NCBI GenBank assembly: GCA_019119775.1
Contig: DWWL01000065.1
Coordinates: 1-37,864 of the forward strand
DNA length: 37,864 bases
Direction: 5' to 3'
From: Candidatus Lachnoclostridium pullistercoris
GTDB taxonomy: Bacteria; Bacillota; Clostridia; Lachnospirales; Lachnospiraceae
The notes under the pieces were generated by a model that saw only the letters and a list, made by a program, of their open reading frames with translations, was not told the origin of the DNA and did not search any database. This document shows, piece after piece, positions 1-8,955 of this stretch (position 1 is its first letter; each line of letters begins with the position of its first letter). The position numbers were made by a program, and so were the translations under genes.

Positions 1-162
1 CTCCTTGACCTCACGCAGGGCCGTCTCCTTGAAATCCTCACCCTCCTCTACAGTTCCCTTCGGCAGAACCCATCCTTCATATTTGTTCTTATAGTTCTTA
101 TACAAAACCAGAATCTTACCCCGAAAGATAACCACACCGCCACAGCTTGTTGCCTCAATCAT
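1..162 (-). CDS. Nudix hydrolase, N-terminal part (runs off the left edge)
   Basis: The first 54 codons are present; the rest lies beyond the window. The protein starts MIEATSCGGVVIF, followed by a basic and aromatic stretch and WVLPKGTVEEGE. The Nudix box is visible as G, five residues, E, seven residues, REVKE, beginning at the glycine of KGTVEEGE (about residue 36). Nudix enzymes hydrolyse nucleoside diphosphates linked to another moiety using metal held by the box glutamates. The substrate cannot be told from this fragment. The start ATG has AGGAGG seven bases upstream. A promoter with a 17-nt spacer overlaps the end of the upstream molybdenum hydroxylase gene, so this gene is probably transcribed on its own. 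Confidence 0.88.
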   Translation of the reverse strand, partial: MIEATSCGGVVIFRGKILVLYKNYKNKYEGWVLPKGTVEEGEDFKETALREVKE

Positions 163-199
163 ATGCAATCCTCCTGATGGGTGTATTCAAACTGATTTC

Positions 200-228
200 A
201 GTATAACTCATTTACAGTCAGGTTTCAA
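200..228 (-). promoter_or_regulatory. Sigma-A-type promoter of the Nudix gene
   Basis: On the minus strand a TTGAAA -35 (223-228) is separated by exactly 17 nt from a TATACT -10 (200-205). The -35 lies just upstream of, and the spacer includes, the stop codon of the molybdopterin subunit gene. The ribosome binding site and ATG follow about 30 nt downstream. Confidence 0.7.
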
Positions 229-2521
229 GATGAGAATGCTGGCAGATTCCGCGGTAAACCTTCTCCGCCGTGATGGGCAGCTCCCGGATCTGGACGCCCA
301 CCGCATGGGCCACCGCGCTGGCGATGGCGGGGGAAGGGGTGTTGATCACCACCTCGCCGATGGATTTGGCGCCGAACGGGCCTGTCTTCTCATAGCTGCT
401 CTCAAATTCCACCTGGATGTTCCCCACATCCAGCCTTGTGGGGATCTTGTACTGCATCAGAGAGTTCTCATAGACCTGCCCTTTGGGTGAATAGGTGACG
501 TCTTCATACAGAGCCATGCCGATGCCCTGGGCCAGTCCTCCTTCCGTCTGGATCCTGGTCAGATTGGGATTTAACGGCGTTCCGCAGTCCACTGCCGCCG
601 TATAGTTTAACAGCTTTACAGCTCCTGTCTCCGTGTCCACTTCAACCTCAGCCATTCCCACCATAAAGGGCGGCGGGGACACCGGGGAGGTGTTGGACTC
701 TGTCACCTCCAGGGCCTTTCCATTTCCGCACATAACCTGATTTCCCATATCCTTCAGGCTGATCTCCCCCGTTCCGTCCAGGCGGTACACTCTCTTTCCG
801 TCAAAATCCACCTGATCGGTCTCCGCGTTCAGATACTCCGCTCCCTTTTCCAGCAGTCTGCGGATCATGGAATCACAGGCTTTCACCACCGCTCCTCCGG
901 TCAGGTAGGCGGTGCTGGAGGCGTAGGAACCGGAATCGTAGGGAGAGACATCCGTGTCCACCCCGTGGACCACAATGTTGTCCAGCTCACAGCACAGACA
1001 GTCTGCGGCGATCTGGGCCAGGGTAGTGTCGCAGCCGGTCCCCATATCCGCCGCGCCGATCATCAGGCTGTAAAATCCGTCGTCGTTGAGCTTGATGGTG
1101 ACGGAGCCCACATCCACACCGGAGATGGCCGATCCCTGCATGGACATGGCCACGCCCACGCCCCGGATCTTTCCGTTTCCCATATCCTTTGCCGGAAACT
1201 TGCTGTCCCAGTCCATCATCTCCTTCGCCTTTGCCATGCAGCGGTCCAGGGCGCAGCTTCCCGCCGTCTCCCCGTAGTAGGCAGGCATCACGTCCCCTTC
1301 TTTCACCATATTGATCTCCCGCAGGCGCACCGGGTCCATGTGCATCCGGTCAGCCAGCTCATTGACTGCCGACTCCACCGCAAACAGTCCCTGCGTCGCC
1401 CCGTAGCCCCGGTAGGCGCCGGCCGACATCCGGTTGGTGTAGACCACGTCGTAGGCAAAGCGGAACGCCTCCGCCTTCCCGTAAAGGGGAATGGACTTGT
1501 GGCCGGAAAGTCCCACTGTGGTGGGCCCGTGCTCACCGTAGGCTCCGGTGTTGGAGAGGGTGTAGACGTCAATGGCCCGGATGATTCCCTCCCGGTCCGC
1601 TCCCAGCCGCACCCGCACCTCCATCTCGTGGCGGGGGGAGGACGCGATCTGGGACTCGTAGCGGCTGTACACGATCTTGGCCGGCCGTCCCGTCAGCCAG
1701 GTGACAATGGCCGGATACACCTCCGCCACCACCGTCTGCTTGGCCCCGAAGCCGCCGCCGATCCGGGGCTTTATAACTCTCACCTTTGATTTCGGGATGT
1801 CCAGCGCATGGGCGATGATCCGGCGGACATGAAAAGGCACCTGAGTAGACGCCGTCACTACCAGACGCCCGTAAGCGTCCATGGAGGTAAATGCCCGGAA
1901 CGTCTCCATCATGGCCTGCTGATTGGCCTTTGTGTGGTACGTCTCCTCGACCACATAGTCGCACCGGGACAGCACTTCGTCCACATCCCCGGAGCTGTCG
2001 CAGCCGGAGGCGCAGAGATTTCTGCGGTTGTCCGCCCCCACCGGGCAGAGGCTCTTCCAGCTCTCCTCCGGATGGACCAGAACAGGGCTGTCCTTCGCCC
2101 TGCGGAAATCCAGCACCGGTTCCAGCACCTGATATTTCACCTGGATCCGCTTAAGGGCCAGATCCACGGCCTCCTCCGTCTCTCCTGCCACAATGGCCAC
2201 CGCGTCCCCAACAAAACGCACTCTCTGATCCAGGATCAGGCGGTCATAAGGGCTGGGCTCCGGATAAGTCTGTCCCGCCATGGTAAACCGCTTCTGCGGC
2301 ACATCCTTCCATGTCAGCACCGCGGCGATTCCCGGCACCTGCTCCGCTTTTTCCTTGTGGATCTCCTCAATGAGCGCGTGGGCGTGGGGGCTGCGCAGCA
2401 CCTTCACCACCAGGCAGTCCGCCGGCGCAATATCATCCGTATAGACAGGCTTTCCTGTCACCAGCGCCATAGCGTCCTTTTTCATCACCGGGCTTCCCAC
2501 AATCCTAGCTGTTCTCTCCAC
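218..2521 (-). CDS. Molybdenum hydroxylase, molybdopterin-binding (large) subunit
   Basis: About 767 residues, the catalytic subunit of a xanthine-dehydrogenase-family enzyme. It opens with the ALVTGKPVYTDDI region typical of the a/b hammerhead domain (about 20-130), followed by the molybdopterin-binding domain. Visible cofactor motifs are GGGFGAKQ, GAYRGYGATQ (the arginine seen in xanthine dehydrogenases) and, near the C-terminus, KSIGEVVINTPSPA with the glutamate of the catalytic position. Family members hydroxylate purines, nicotinate or aldehydes; the substrate here is unknown. The gene overlaps the end of the 2Fe-2S gene. Two in-frame GTG starts exist: the one at 2527 is only 2 nt from AGGAGG, the one at 2521 is 8 nt from it, so I chose 2521. 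No molybdenum-cofactor insertion genes lie beside it. Confidence 0.93.
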   Translation of the reverse strand: MERTARIVGSPVMKKDAMALVTGKPVYTDDIAPADCLVVKVLRSPHAHALIEEIHKEKAEQVPGIAAVLTWKDVPQKRFTMAGQTYPEPSPYDRLILDQRVRFVGDAVAIVAGETEEAVDLALKRIQVKYQVLEPVLDFRRAKDSPVLVHPEESWKSLCPVGADNRRNLCASGCDSSGDVDEVLSRCDYVVEETYHTKANQQAMMETFRAFTSMDAYGRLVVTASTQVPFHVRRIIAHALDIPKSKVRVIKPRIGGGFGAKQTVVAEVYPAIVTWLTGRPAKIVYSRYESQIASSPRHEMEVRVRLGADREGIIRAIDVYTLSNTGAYGEHGPTTVGLSGHKSIPLYGKAEAFRFAYDVVYTNRMSAGAYRGYGATQGLFAVESAVNELADRMHMDPVRLREINMVKEGDVMPAYYGETAGSCALDRCMAKAKEMMDWDSKFPAKDMGNGKIRGVGVAMSMQGSAISGVDVGSVTIKLNDDGFYSLMIGAADMGTGCDTTLAQIAADCLCCELDNIVVHGVDTDVSPYDSGSYASSTAYLTGGAVVKACDSMIRRLLEKGAEYLNAETDQVDFDGKRVYRLDGTGEISLKDMGNQVMCGNGKALEVTESNTSPVSPPPFMVGMAEVEVDTETGAVKLLNYTAAVDCGTPLNPNLTRIQTEGGLAQGIGMALYEDVTYSPKGQVYENSLMQYKIPTRLDVGNIQVEFESSYEKTGPFGAKSIGEVVINTPSPAIASAVAHAVGVQIRELPITAEKVYRGICQHSHLET

Positions 2522-2981
2522 AGGCACATCCTCCTTTCCGGTTCAGATATTTTTCAATGGCCCGCATCTGTCCCATGTAGCCGGTACAACGGCACAGATT
2601 GCCTGCCAGATACTCCCGGATCTCCTCCGCCGAAGGGGAGGAGAGCTCCCTCTCCATGGCCAGCACGTTCATGATCAGACCGGGGCTGCAGAAGCCGCAC
2701 TGCTCTGCTCCCTCTCCCGCCAGATACCGGCCAAAGGCTTCCGCCTCCTCCTTCACCCCTTCCAGGGTCGTCACCGCCCGGCCGTCGGCCCGGGCTGCCG
2801 GAACCGAACAGGAGAGCACCGGCTTTCCGTCCAGCCATACAGTGCAGAGGCCGCAGTTGGAAGTCTCGCAGCCGCGCTTTACGCTGAGGCAGCCCTGCTT
2901 TCTCACAAAATCCAGGAGAAGCTCGTCCGGGCGCACCTCTGCCCGGACTGTTTTTCCGTTTAATGTCACCTGAATCTCCAT
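2505..2981 (-). CDS. Molybdenum hydroxylase, [2Fe-2S] subunit
   Basis: 158 residues, matching the usual small subunit length. The N-terminal plant-type ferredoxin domain begins MEIQVTLNGK and carries a cluster motif with GC, four residues, CGLC and a later SC. The C-terminal helical domain carries the second cluster: EQCGFCSPGLIMN followed by CRCTGYMGQ. It passes electrons from the molybdenum centre to FAD. The ATG at 2981 is preceded by AAGGAGG and overlaps the upstream stop region, so translation is probably coupled. A longer in-frame extension to 3056 was rejected because it lies wholly inside the FAD subunit gene and has no ribosome binding site. Confidence 0.94.
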   Translation of the reverse strand: MEIQVTLNGKTVRAEVRPDELLLDFVRKQGCLSVKRGCETSNCGLCTVWLDGKPVLSCSVPAARADGRAVTTLEGVKEEAEAFGRYLAGEGAEQCGFCSPGLIMNVLAMERELSSPSAEEIREYLAGNLCRCTGYMGQMRAIEKYLNRKGGCACGENS

Positions 2982-2982
2982 A

Positions 2983-3750
2983 TCACGCCTCCTTTTCCAG
3001 CTGCTTTGCCAGCCGTCTGATGTAAACCTGCGCCAGGTGTCTCCGGTACTCTTCACTGCCCCTTAAATTGGAGCCGTAGGAAAACTGTCCGGCGGCCTCC
3101 TCCGCCAGTTTCTCCGGGCTCATATCGCCGCAGATGATAACACTCTGGGCCCGCTTCGGCCTCGCTCCCACGGAAACCTTCCACTGATCTCCCTTTTTTG
3201 CGAGGGCGCAGGCGATCACAGGAAAATCTGTCTCCGTGTTTCTCTGGGAAGCGTACCCAGCCCGTCTTCCGTCCTTTCTGACGCGGATTCTCACCAGGAT
3301 ATCCCGGTCATAAGGCATGTCCGCAAACTGCTCCAGGGGAATCCTGCCGCCCCGGTACAGCTCCACCTCCGTGTCCAGAGCCATCAGGCAGGTGAGCACA
3401 TCGGAGAATCCATAGCGGCCGAAAACACTTCCGCCCACAGTGGCCCCGTTCCGAAACTGTACCCCCACAATGTGGCGCACGCACTCGCGGAACACGCCGT
3501 CAAACTCTCTGTTTAATCCCTCATGGAGCTCCAGCTGCCTCAGAGTGCACATGCAGCCGATGACGAAGGCGTCCTCCGTCTCCTCGATCTCATCCAGCCC
3601 CAGCCCGGACAGATCGATCACCGTTCCTTTCTGGCCGTTTCCCATTTTCAGCCACATCATTCCGCCCACCAGAACAGAAGAACGCTTCTGGTTTAAGCTC
3701 CAAGCCTCTTCCAGGCTTTTCACCTTTACGTATTCTCTTGCCCTGAACAT
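2983..3750 (-). CDS. Molybdenum hydroxylase, FAD-binding (medium) subunit
   Basis: 255 residues with the FAD_binding_5 / CO-dehydrogenase flavoprotein fold: an early SSVLVGGMMWLKMGN stretch (flavin pyrophosphate loop type), then NGATVGGSVFGRYGFSD in the position of the conserved NIGG/ASP-type FAD loop, and a C-terminal domain ending in RRLAKQLEKEA. It is slightly shorter than the roughly 280-300 residues common for this subunit, mostly at the C-terminus. It is first of three genes in the order FAD, 2Fe-2S, Mo. AAGGAGG lies upstream of the ATG. I see no convincing promoter in the 122 bases before it, so read-through from the PBP gene is possible. Confidence 0.9.
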   Translation of the reverse strand: MFRAREYVKVKSLEEAWSLNQKRSSVLVGGMMWLKMGNGQKGTVIDLSGLGLDEIEETEDAFVIGCMCTLRQLELHEGLNREFDGVFRECVRHIVGVQFRNGATVGGSVFGRYGFSDVLTCLMALDTEVELYRGGRIPLEQFADMPYDRDILVRIRVRKDGRRAGYASQRNTETDFPVIACALAKKGDQWKVSVGARPKRAQSVIICGDMSPEKLAEEAAGQFSYGSNLRGSEEYRRHLAQVYIRRLAKQLEKEA

Positions 3751-3872
3751 TCCAACCTCCTTGTGTATATCTGCCCCCTGCCTCAGCTGAGCAGACCTCT
3801 GCTGAAGTGGGAGTTTTTTCTGATCGTTTCACTTTCTGCGGGAACCGCAAACCTCATTCCCGCCCTTTCCGG

Positions 3873-5327
3873 TCAGGAGTCTGACCGGCCGGAAAAATAG
3901 GCGTCAAAAATGCCTCTGGCGATGGGAGCCGCCGCTTTTCCGCCGGAGCCTCCCTCTTCCACCAGCACCACCACAGCGATCTCCGGATCTTCCGCCGGGG
4001 CAAAGCCGGTAAACCAGGCGTGCGTCTCTTTTCCCGTTTCAAACTCTGCGGAGCCTGTCTTTCCCGCTGCCGTGTAGGCATCTGTGCGCAGGGCCGATCC
4101 TGTGCCCTCCGTCACCACCTGTCTCATAAACTCCGCCAGACGGCCGGCTTCCTCCGCCGTCATCAGCTCGCCCCAGGAAGATGGAAGGAATTTCTTCACC
4201 TCCTGACCGCCGGCATTTTCCAGGCGGTCCACCAGATAGGGCTTCATCAGCGTCCCCCCGTTGGCGATGGCGGATGTAATCATCAGCGTGTGCATGGGCG
4301 TCGTCTGGGTCTTTCCCTGGCCGATGGCCGTCTGCAGCGTTTCCCAATCGTCTGCATCTTTCGTCAGGGAGAAGGAACTCTCGCTGTAAGGCAGCGACAG
4401 GGGCAGCTCCTGGTTATAGAGAAGCTCCTCCGCCAGGCTGCGGAATTTCTCCTTGTCCAGGCTCATGCCGATCTGGGCGAAAGCGCCGTTGCAGGAATTG
4501 GCAAACGCCTGCGCCAGATTCTGGCTTCCGTGGGCCTCCCCGTGGTAGCAGCGGATGGTGTAATCCCCCTGCTCATAGACTCCGTCGCAGTCGAAATGGA
4601 ACTGGTCATAGTCCTGCGGGTGCTCTCTCAGATATTCTAAAAGAGTCAGGATCTTAAAGGTGGAGCCGGGGGGATAGAGCCCCTGAGTCACCCGGTTTAG
4701 CAGCCTGGCCTCTCCCCCCTCGTCGGCGGTGAGAGTCTCCCAGTCCGCCGCGATGGTGTTGGGGTCGTAGTCCGGCTTGGACACCATGGCCAGGATCTTT
4801 CCCGTATCCGGCTCCATCACCGCCACAGCCCCTCTCCGGTCCCCCAGAAGCTCCCAGGCCGTCTGCTGGAGCGTGGAGTCCAGGGTCGTCACCACGTCGT
4901 CTCCCAGATTTTTTATCCCAGAGAACTGGTTGATCACCTGTTCCGCCAGGTTGACATGGGAGGTGAGCAGGTAAAAATTGGTGAGGGACTCGATGCCGGT
5001 CTTTCCGTTTCCCGTGTACCCCACCGCATGGGCGTAGAGCTGGCCGAAGGGATACTCCCGCCGCTCCGTCCCGTCCGCGTCCGTCACAGTCCGGGCCAGC
5101 ACCTGGCCGTCCGCAGACCGGATCTCTCCCCGCACCACCCGCTCCGCCAGCAGGTCCACCCGGGGATTATAGGCATTGTTGATGACAGAATCGCTCTCAA
5201 ACTGGAGAAAATAGCCCAGATACAGAACCATGCACACAAACACTCCCGCCACCGCGTAGGCCAGACGCAGGATATTTTTATTTGCTTTTGGATTTGGAAC
5301 GTTCTTCTTCATCTTCTTCCTCTTCAT
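3873..5327 (-). CDS. Class B penicillin-binding protein (transpeptidase)
   Basis: 484 residues. A short basic N-terminus is followed by one membrane segment (about 22-44), so the enzyme is anchored outside the membrane. All three transpeptidase motifs are present: SxxK as STFK in GLYPPGSTFKIL, SxN as SCN in FANSCNGAF, and KTG in AAGKTGSAEF. These make the acyl-enzyme that cross-links peptidoglycan stem peptides. Its start overlaps the end of the upstream SEDS polymerase gene by 50 bases, the classic pairing of a SEDS glycosyltransferase with a class B PBP. The start could also be the ATG five codons later; neither has a strong ribosome binding site. Sequence and length resemble the PbpA/FtsI group. 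Confidence 0.93.
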   Translation of the reverse strand: MKRKKMKKNVPNPKANKNILRLAYAVAGVFVCMVLYLGYFLQFESDSVINNAYNPRVDLLAERVVRGEIRSADGQVLARTVTDADGTERREYPFGQLYAHAVGYTGNGKTGIESLTNFYLLTSHVNLAEQVINQFSGIKNLGDDVVTTLDSTLQQTAWELLGDRRGAVAVMEPDTGKILAMVSKPDYDPNTIAADWETLTADEGGEARLLNRVTQGLYPPGSTFKILTLLEYLREHPQDYDQFHFDCDGVYEQGDYTIRCYHGEAHGSQNLAQAFANSCNGAFAQIGMSLDKEKFRSLAEELLYNQELPLSLPYSESSFSLTKDADDWETLQTAIGQGKTQTTPMHTLMITSAIANGGTLMKPYLVDRLENAGGQEVKKFLPSSWGELMTAEEAGRLAEFMRQVVTEGTGSALRTDAYTAAGKTGSAEFETGKETHAWFTGFAPAEDPEIAVVVLVEEGGSGGKAAAPIARGIFDAYFSGRSDS

Positions 5328-6621
5328 TTCTCTTCAACACATACAGTCCCTGGATCACCCCAAACAGGATAAAGGTTCCCGCTATGGAACTGCCTCCGTA
5401 GCTCACCAAGGGCAGGGTCATGCCCGTGAGAGGGATAAATTTCACAGCCCCTCCCACTGTCAGAAACACCTGCACAATGTACTCGCAGCCCAGTCCGAAG
5501 GCGATGAGCTTGTAGAACATGGCCTGCATCCGCACGGCAATCATCATAAACTGCAGAAAACAGCCGAGGCAGATGAGGATCAGGCAGATGGCAAACAGGC
5601 CCCCCAGCTCCTCCGACACGGCGGAGATCATGAAATCCTCCTCCACCACCGGGATCCGCTCCGGAAGCCCCCGGTCCAGGCCCATGCCCAGCCATCCTCC
5701 CGTGCCCACGGCAAACAGGGACTGGGCGATCTGGTACCCCCGGTCCGCCACATCCGACCAGGGGTCCAGCCAGGCGGCCACCCGCCTCTGCACATGGGGA
5801 AACAGCCGGTAGGCCACCGCTGACGCCGCGCACCCGGCTCCCAGACCGGCCCCCAGATACAGCCACCGGCCGGTGGCCACAAAGAGCATGAACAGATAGG
5901 TGAGGAAAAAGATCAGTGCATTCCCCAGATCCTTCGAGAGCACCAGCACCAGCACATGGGCGGCCGCAACAGCCGTGGTCAAAGCCACCGTCCGAAAATC
6001 CACAGAACGGTAAAACATGGTGGCCGCAAAAAATACAAAGCAGATCTTCACGAATTCTGCCGGCTGAAAGGACACCGGCCCCAGATCCAGGGTCATTTTC
6101 GCCCCGTAGCTGGTCACGCCGGCCACGCAGACCACAGTCAAGAGCAGCAGGCCGCCGATCCCGTAAATCCAGGGAATCTTTGACAGCTGCCATACCCGGT
6201 CGATGATGTAGGGGATCAGCAGGGTAACTGCCGCCGATACCGCCACAATGGCAAACTGGCGCACCGCCCGCTCCATATTCAGCCTGGCCAGCATCAGAAA
6301 TCCCACGCTTAGCAGCATGCACATATTATTCAGCAGCAGGCGCGAGATGTTCCGGTAAAAGACGCGGCTTAAAACCAGATACAGGGCAAAAAACAGCACC
6401 TGCGCCCCGTAAAACACCAGGATCTCCTCCTCCCCCCGGCTCAGATAGAGGGAAAGAAATCCCAGAAAATGGATCAGAAACATGGCCGCGTTCTGTTTTC
6501 TGCATATTTTCAGTTTTCTGATGTCGTATTTCTCCCCGAAAAAGCGAAAATTCAGGTAGGCATAAATGATCATCAGAAAGATCATCAGATATTTGGAACC
6601 TTCCAGTATAAGAGTCGTCAA
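5278..6621 (-). CDS. FtsW/RodA/SpoVE family SEDS peptidoglycan polymerase
   Basis: 447 residues with about ten hydrophobic segments. Family signatures are SKDLGNALIFFLTYL (the aspartate after K is the conserved catalytic residue of SEDS proteins), AVSEELGGLFAICLI, and the C-terminal TLPLVSYGGSS. The C-terminal tail is highly charged (EEEEDEEERSKSKSK) and cytoplasmic. The protein polymerises lipid II and works with the class B PBP encoded by the overlapping downstream gene. The start is a TTG at 6621; the nearby ATG is out of frame and stops at once. Whether it serves elongation, division or sporulation cannot be decided here. Confidence 0.92.
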   Translation of the reverse strand: MTTLILEGSKYLMIFLMIIYAYLNFRFFGEKYDIRKLKICRKQNAAMFLIHFLGFLSLYLSRGEEEILVFYGAQVLFFALYLVLSRVFYRNISRLLLNNMCMLLSVGFLMLARLNMERAVRQFAIVAVSAAVTLLIPYIIDRVWQLSKIPWIYGIGGLLLLTVVCVAGVTSYGAKMTLDLGPVSFQPAEFVKICFVFFAATMFYRSVDFRTVALTTAVAAAHVLVLVLSKDLGNALIFFLTYLFMLFVATGRWLYLGAGLGAGCAASAVAYRLFPHVQRRVAAWLDPWSDVADRGYQIAQSLFAVGTGGWLGMGLDRGLPERIPVVEEDFMISAVSEELGGLFAICLILICLGCFLQFMMIAVRMQAMFYKLIAFGLGCEYIVQVFLTVGGAVKFIPLTGMTLPLVSYGGSSIAGTFILFGVIQGLYVLKRNEEEEDEEERSKSKSK

Positions 6622-6640
6622 GTCATCACCCGCTTTATCT

Positions 6641-8863
6641 TTACTCTACTCCGCGTTTAAAGTGTCCTCTGGTGAAGGAGCCGGAAAGTCCGACCTCCTT
6701 TCCATTAAGAAAGCTGTCCGCAAAAGCCTCGGCGATCTGGGCCGCCCGGGCCGGCTCCTCCGTGGTAAACTGCAGGCGCAGGCCGGCCGGCGCCAGGCGC
6801 CTGATCGGAGCCTCCTGCCCCAGAAGGGAGAGCGGACTGCTGTTGTATATGAGATTATAGCAGAAGCGGCAGCAGTTTCTCACAGGAAACTCCTTTCCCA
6901 TGCGGTCCTTCAGAGCCAGGATTCCCGGCTTTCTGTCACAGCCGGACACCGTTCTCCTGATGCACTGGGCGGAAACCATCACCGGAATATTTCCGTACAC
7001 TACCAGCTCCGCTCCCTCTCCGCCAAGGCGGCGCAGCTCCCCTGCATTCAGCTCCATGGGGAGCGTCAGACCGTCCGCCCCCAGCTCCTTCATGGTCTCC
7101 CGGGCTCTGGCGTTGAACACGTAGAGACTGCTGTCAAAGATCACCGTGCCGGTCCAGCCCATTTCTTCTCTCAGAAACAGGATCTCCTCCGCCGAGCGCA
7201 GCAGACATCCGTCAAATCCCGCCTCTAAAAAGGATTCCCGTTCTCTCCGGAAATACTCTCTGGCCTCCGTGCGGAAAATGTGGGGCAGGCTCAGGAAACA
7301 CTCCTTGCCGGCCTTATGGCAGGCATCCGCCAGCTCCTTCCAGCACTCGGCTCCCAGCACGGCCGACTCCAGGTAGATCCTGGAAATCTCCTTCTGCTTC
7401 AAAAGTTCCCTCACCACGTCCTCCCGCTCCGCCTGGGCGGTGAGAACCCAGGTCTCCGGTTCGGAAACCTCCTCTTTTTCCGGCCTGGAAATCTCCTCTT
7501 TTTCCGGCGCGGGACCGTCATTTTGACCAGTTTCCCGCCGGAAACGCTTCAGGATCTCCTCCTCCAGCTGCTTAAATCCCTGGCGGCGCAGTTCATTTAA
7601 CGCCTGCACCGGAAGGAAGGGGCGGCCCTCAAGCTCCGCCTCCAGCTCTTCAAACCGGAACGGCGTCCCGCCCGTCTTTCCCATCTGCTTTAACAGCTTT
7701 TCCCTGGTGATGGGCTGATTTAAGGCTGTCTGGGCCTGGGCTCCCTCCGCCTGCACCCGGATTTCCTCCCCGGACTCCCGGTCAGTGAGAGCGAGCTCCA
7801 GGGAAACGGGGCTGCCCTCCCGCAGGCTGACTTTTCCCCGCACCGGCTCCTGCCGTTCTCTCTTTACATAAGTCTCATCCAGATAGTCAAACAGCTCCTG
7901 GTTGCCCTCCCGAAACGCCGGCTTTTCCTTCAGCGCCACCATGCTGCGGCCATTGTGCTCCCGGTAATAGCCCTCTGAAAAGCCTCCCCGGTCAAACAGA
8001 TCCAAAAGCAGGCGCCGGTCCGCCGGGTCCACCCGGTAGCCTTCTCTGCCCCGCTCCAGATACTGATCCACATATTTCCGGTAAATGCTCACCACACCGG
8101 CCGTATACCGGGGGCTCTTCATCCGCCCCTCGATCTTCATGGAATAGACGCCTGCCTCCACCATGTCCGGGATCAGATCCAGGGTGCACAGGTCTTTCAG
8201 GCTGAGCACATACCGCTCGTCTCTTTTATTTAACGTCTTTCCGCCCTGCTTTACTTCATAGGGCAGGCGGCAGGTCTGGGCGCAGCGCCCGCGGTTTCCG
8301 CTGCGGCCTCCGATCAGGCTGCTCATGAGACACTGGCCGGAATAGCAGTAGCACAGAGCCCCGTGGACAAAGCTCTCGATCTCTATATCCACCTGATCTC
8401 TGATTTCCCGGATCTCCTTTAAGGAAAGCTCTCTCGCCGTCACCACCCGGCTGGCTCCCATCTCCTTCAGCAGCCTGGCGCCGAAGACTCCGGTGATGGT
8501 CATCTGAGTGCTGGCGTGAAGGGGAAGTCCGGGAAAATGGTCCCGCAGGTAGGAAAACACTCCGAAATCCTGGACAATGGCAGCGTCCAGGCCCTGCATA
8601 TAGTAGGGATTTAAATAGGAAAACAATTCTGACAGCTCTTCCTCCTTCATCAGGGTGTTGACCGTCATGTACAGCCGGCATCCGTGAAGATGGGCGTAGT
8701 CGATCGCCCGCAGCATAGTCTCCTCGTCCAGGTTGTCCGCATAGGCTCTGGCCCCGAAGCGGGAGCCGCCGATGTACACCGCGTCCGCCCCGGCGCTGAC
8801 GGCGGCCGTCATGCTCTCATAGGAGCCTGCCGGCGCCAGGATTTCCACTTTTTTCCTGTTCAA
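6641..8863 (-). CDS. U32 family peptidase / RlhA-like protein with DUF3656-type C-terminus
   Basis: 740 residues. The N-terminal TIM-barrel U32 domain begins VEILAPAGSYESMTAAVSAGADAVYIGG. The conserved cysteine region GALCYCYSGQCLMSS followed by GNRGRCAQTCRLPYE corresponds to the Fe-S cluster cysteines known in the U32 proteins RlhA, TrhP and UbiU, so many such proteins are tRNA/rRNA hydroxylation factors rather than proteases. The C-terminal half (about 390-740) is the DUF3656-like part with a second barrel-like segment. The start is a TTG with AAGGAGG eight bases upstream. It lies 19 bases upstream of the SEDS gene and about 50 bases after a terminator that follows zapA, so it may need read-through or its own weak promoter. 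Confidence 0.88.
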   Translation of the reverse strand: MNRKKVEILAPAGSYESMTAAVSAGADAVYIGGSRFGARAYADNLDEETMLRAIDYAHLHGCRLYMTVNTLMKEEELSELFSYLNPYYMQGLDAAIVQDFGVFSYLRDHFPGLPLHASTQMTITGVFGARLLKEMGASRVVTARELSLKEIREIRDQVDIEIESFVHGALCYCYSGQCLMSSLIGGRSGNRGRCAQTCRLPYEVKQGGKTLNKRDERYVLSLKDLCTLDLIPDMVEAGVYSMKIEGRMKSPRYTAGVVSIYRKYVDQYLERGREGYRVDPADRRLLLDLFDRGGFSEGYYREHNGRSMVALKEKPAFREGNQELFDYLDETYVKRERQEPVRGKVSLREGSPVSLELALTDRESGEEIRVQAEGAQAQTALNQPITREKLLKQMGKTGGTPFRFEELEAELEGRPFLPVQALNELRRQGFKQLEEEILKRFRRETGQNDGPAPEKEEISRPEKEEVSEPETWVLTAQAEREDVVRELLKQKEISRIYLESAVLGAECWKELADACHKAGKECFLSLPHIFRTEAREYFRRERESFLEAGFDGCLLRSAEEILFLREEMGWTGTVIFDSSLYVFNARARETMKELGADGLTLPMELNAGELRRLGGEGAELVVYGNIPVMVSAQCIRRTVSGCDRKPGILALKDRMGKEFPVRNCCRFCYNLIYNSSPLSLLGQEAPIRRLAPAGLRLQFTTEEPARAAQIAEAFADSFLNGKEVGLSGSFTRGHFKRGVE

Positions 8864-8914
8864 ATCTTTCTCCTCCTTCTGTATCCTGCCAGCACGGCAG
8901 CTGCTTTGCGGCAG

Positions 8915-8940
8915 AAAAAAGTGCCCGGTTTGCCGGACAC
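8915..8940 (-). terminator. Rho-independent terminator after zapA
   Basis: On the minus strand an 8-bp stem (GTGTCCGG with CCGGGCAC, one G-U pair, loop CAAA) at 8921-8940 is followed directly by TTTTTT (8915-8920). It sits 15 bases after the zapA stop codon and upstream of the U32 gene. Confidence 0.85.
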
Positions 8941-8955
8941 TCCCGCCCCGCTCTC

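Noticed and set aside
965..2674. Long plus-strand open frames opposite the molybdenum hydroxylase
   Set aside because: They are shadows of GC-rich coding DNA: products are histidine/arginine/proline rich, lack ribosome binding sites and match no family.
3869..3888. 8-bp hairpin CCGGTCAG/CTGACCGG as a terminator of the PBP gene
   Set aside because: It overlaps the stop codon and is not followed by a T-tract on the minus strand, so I did not call a terminator; transcription may continue into the molybdenum hydroxylase genes.
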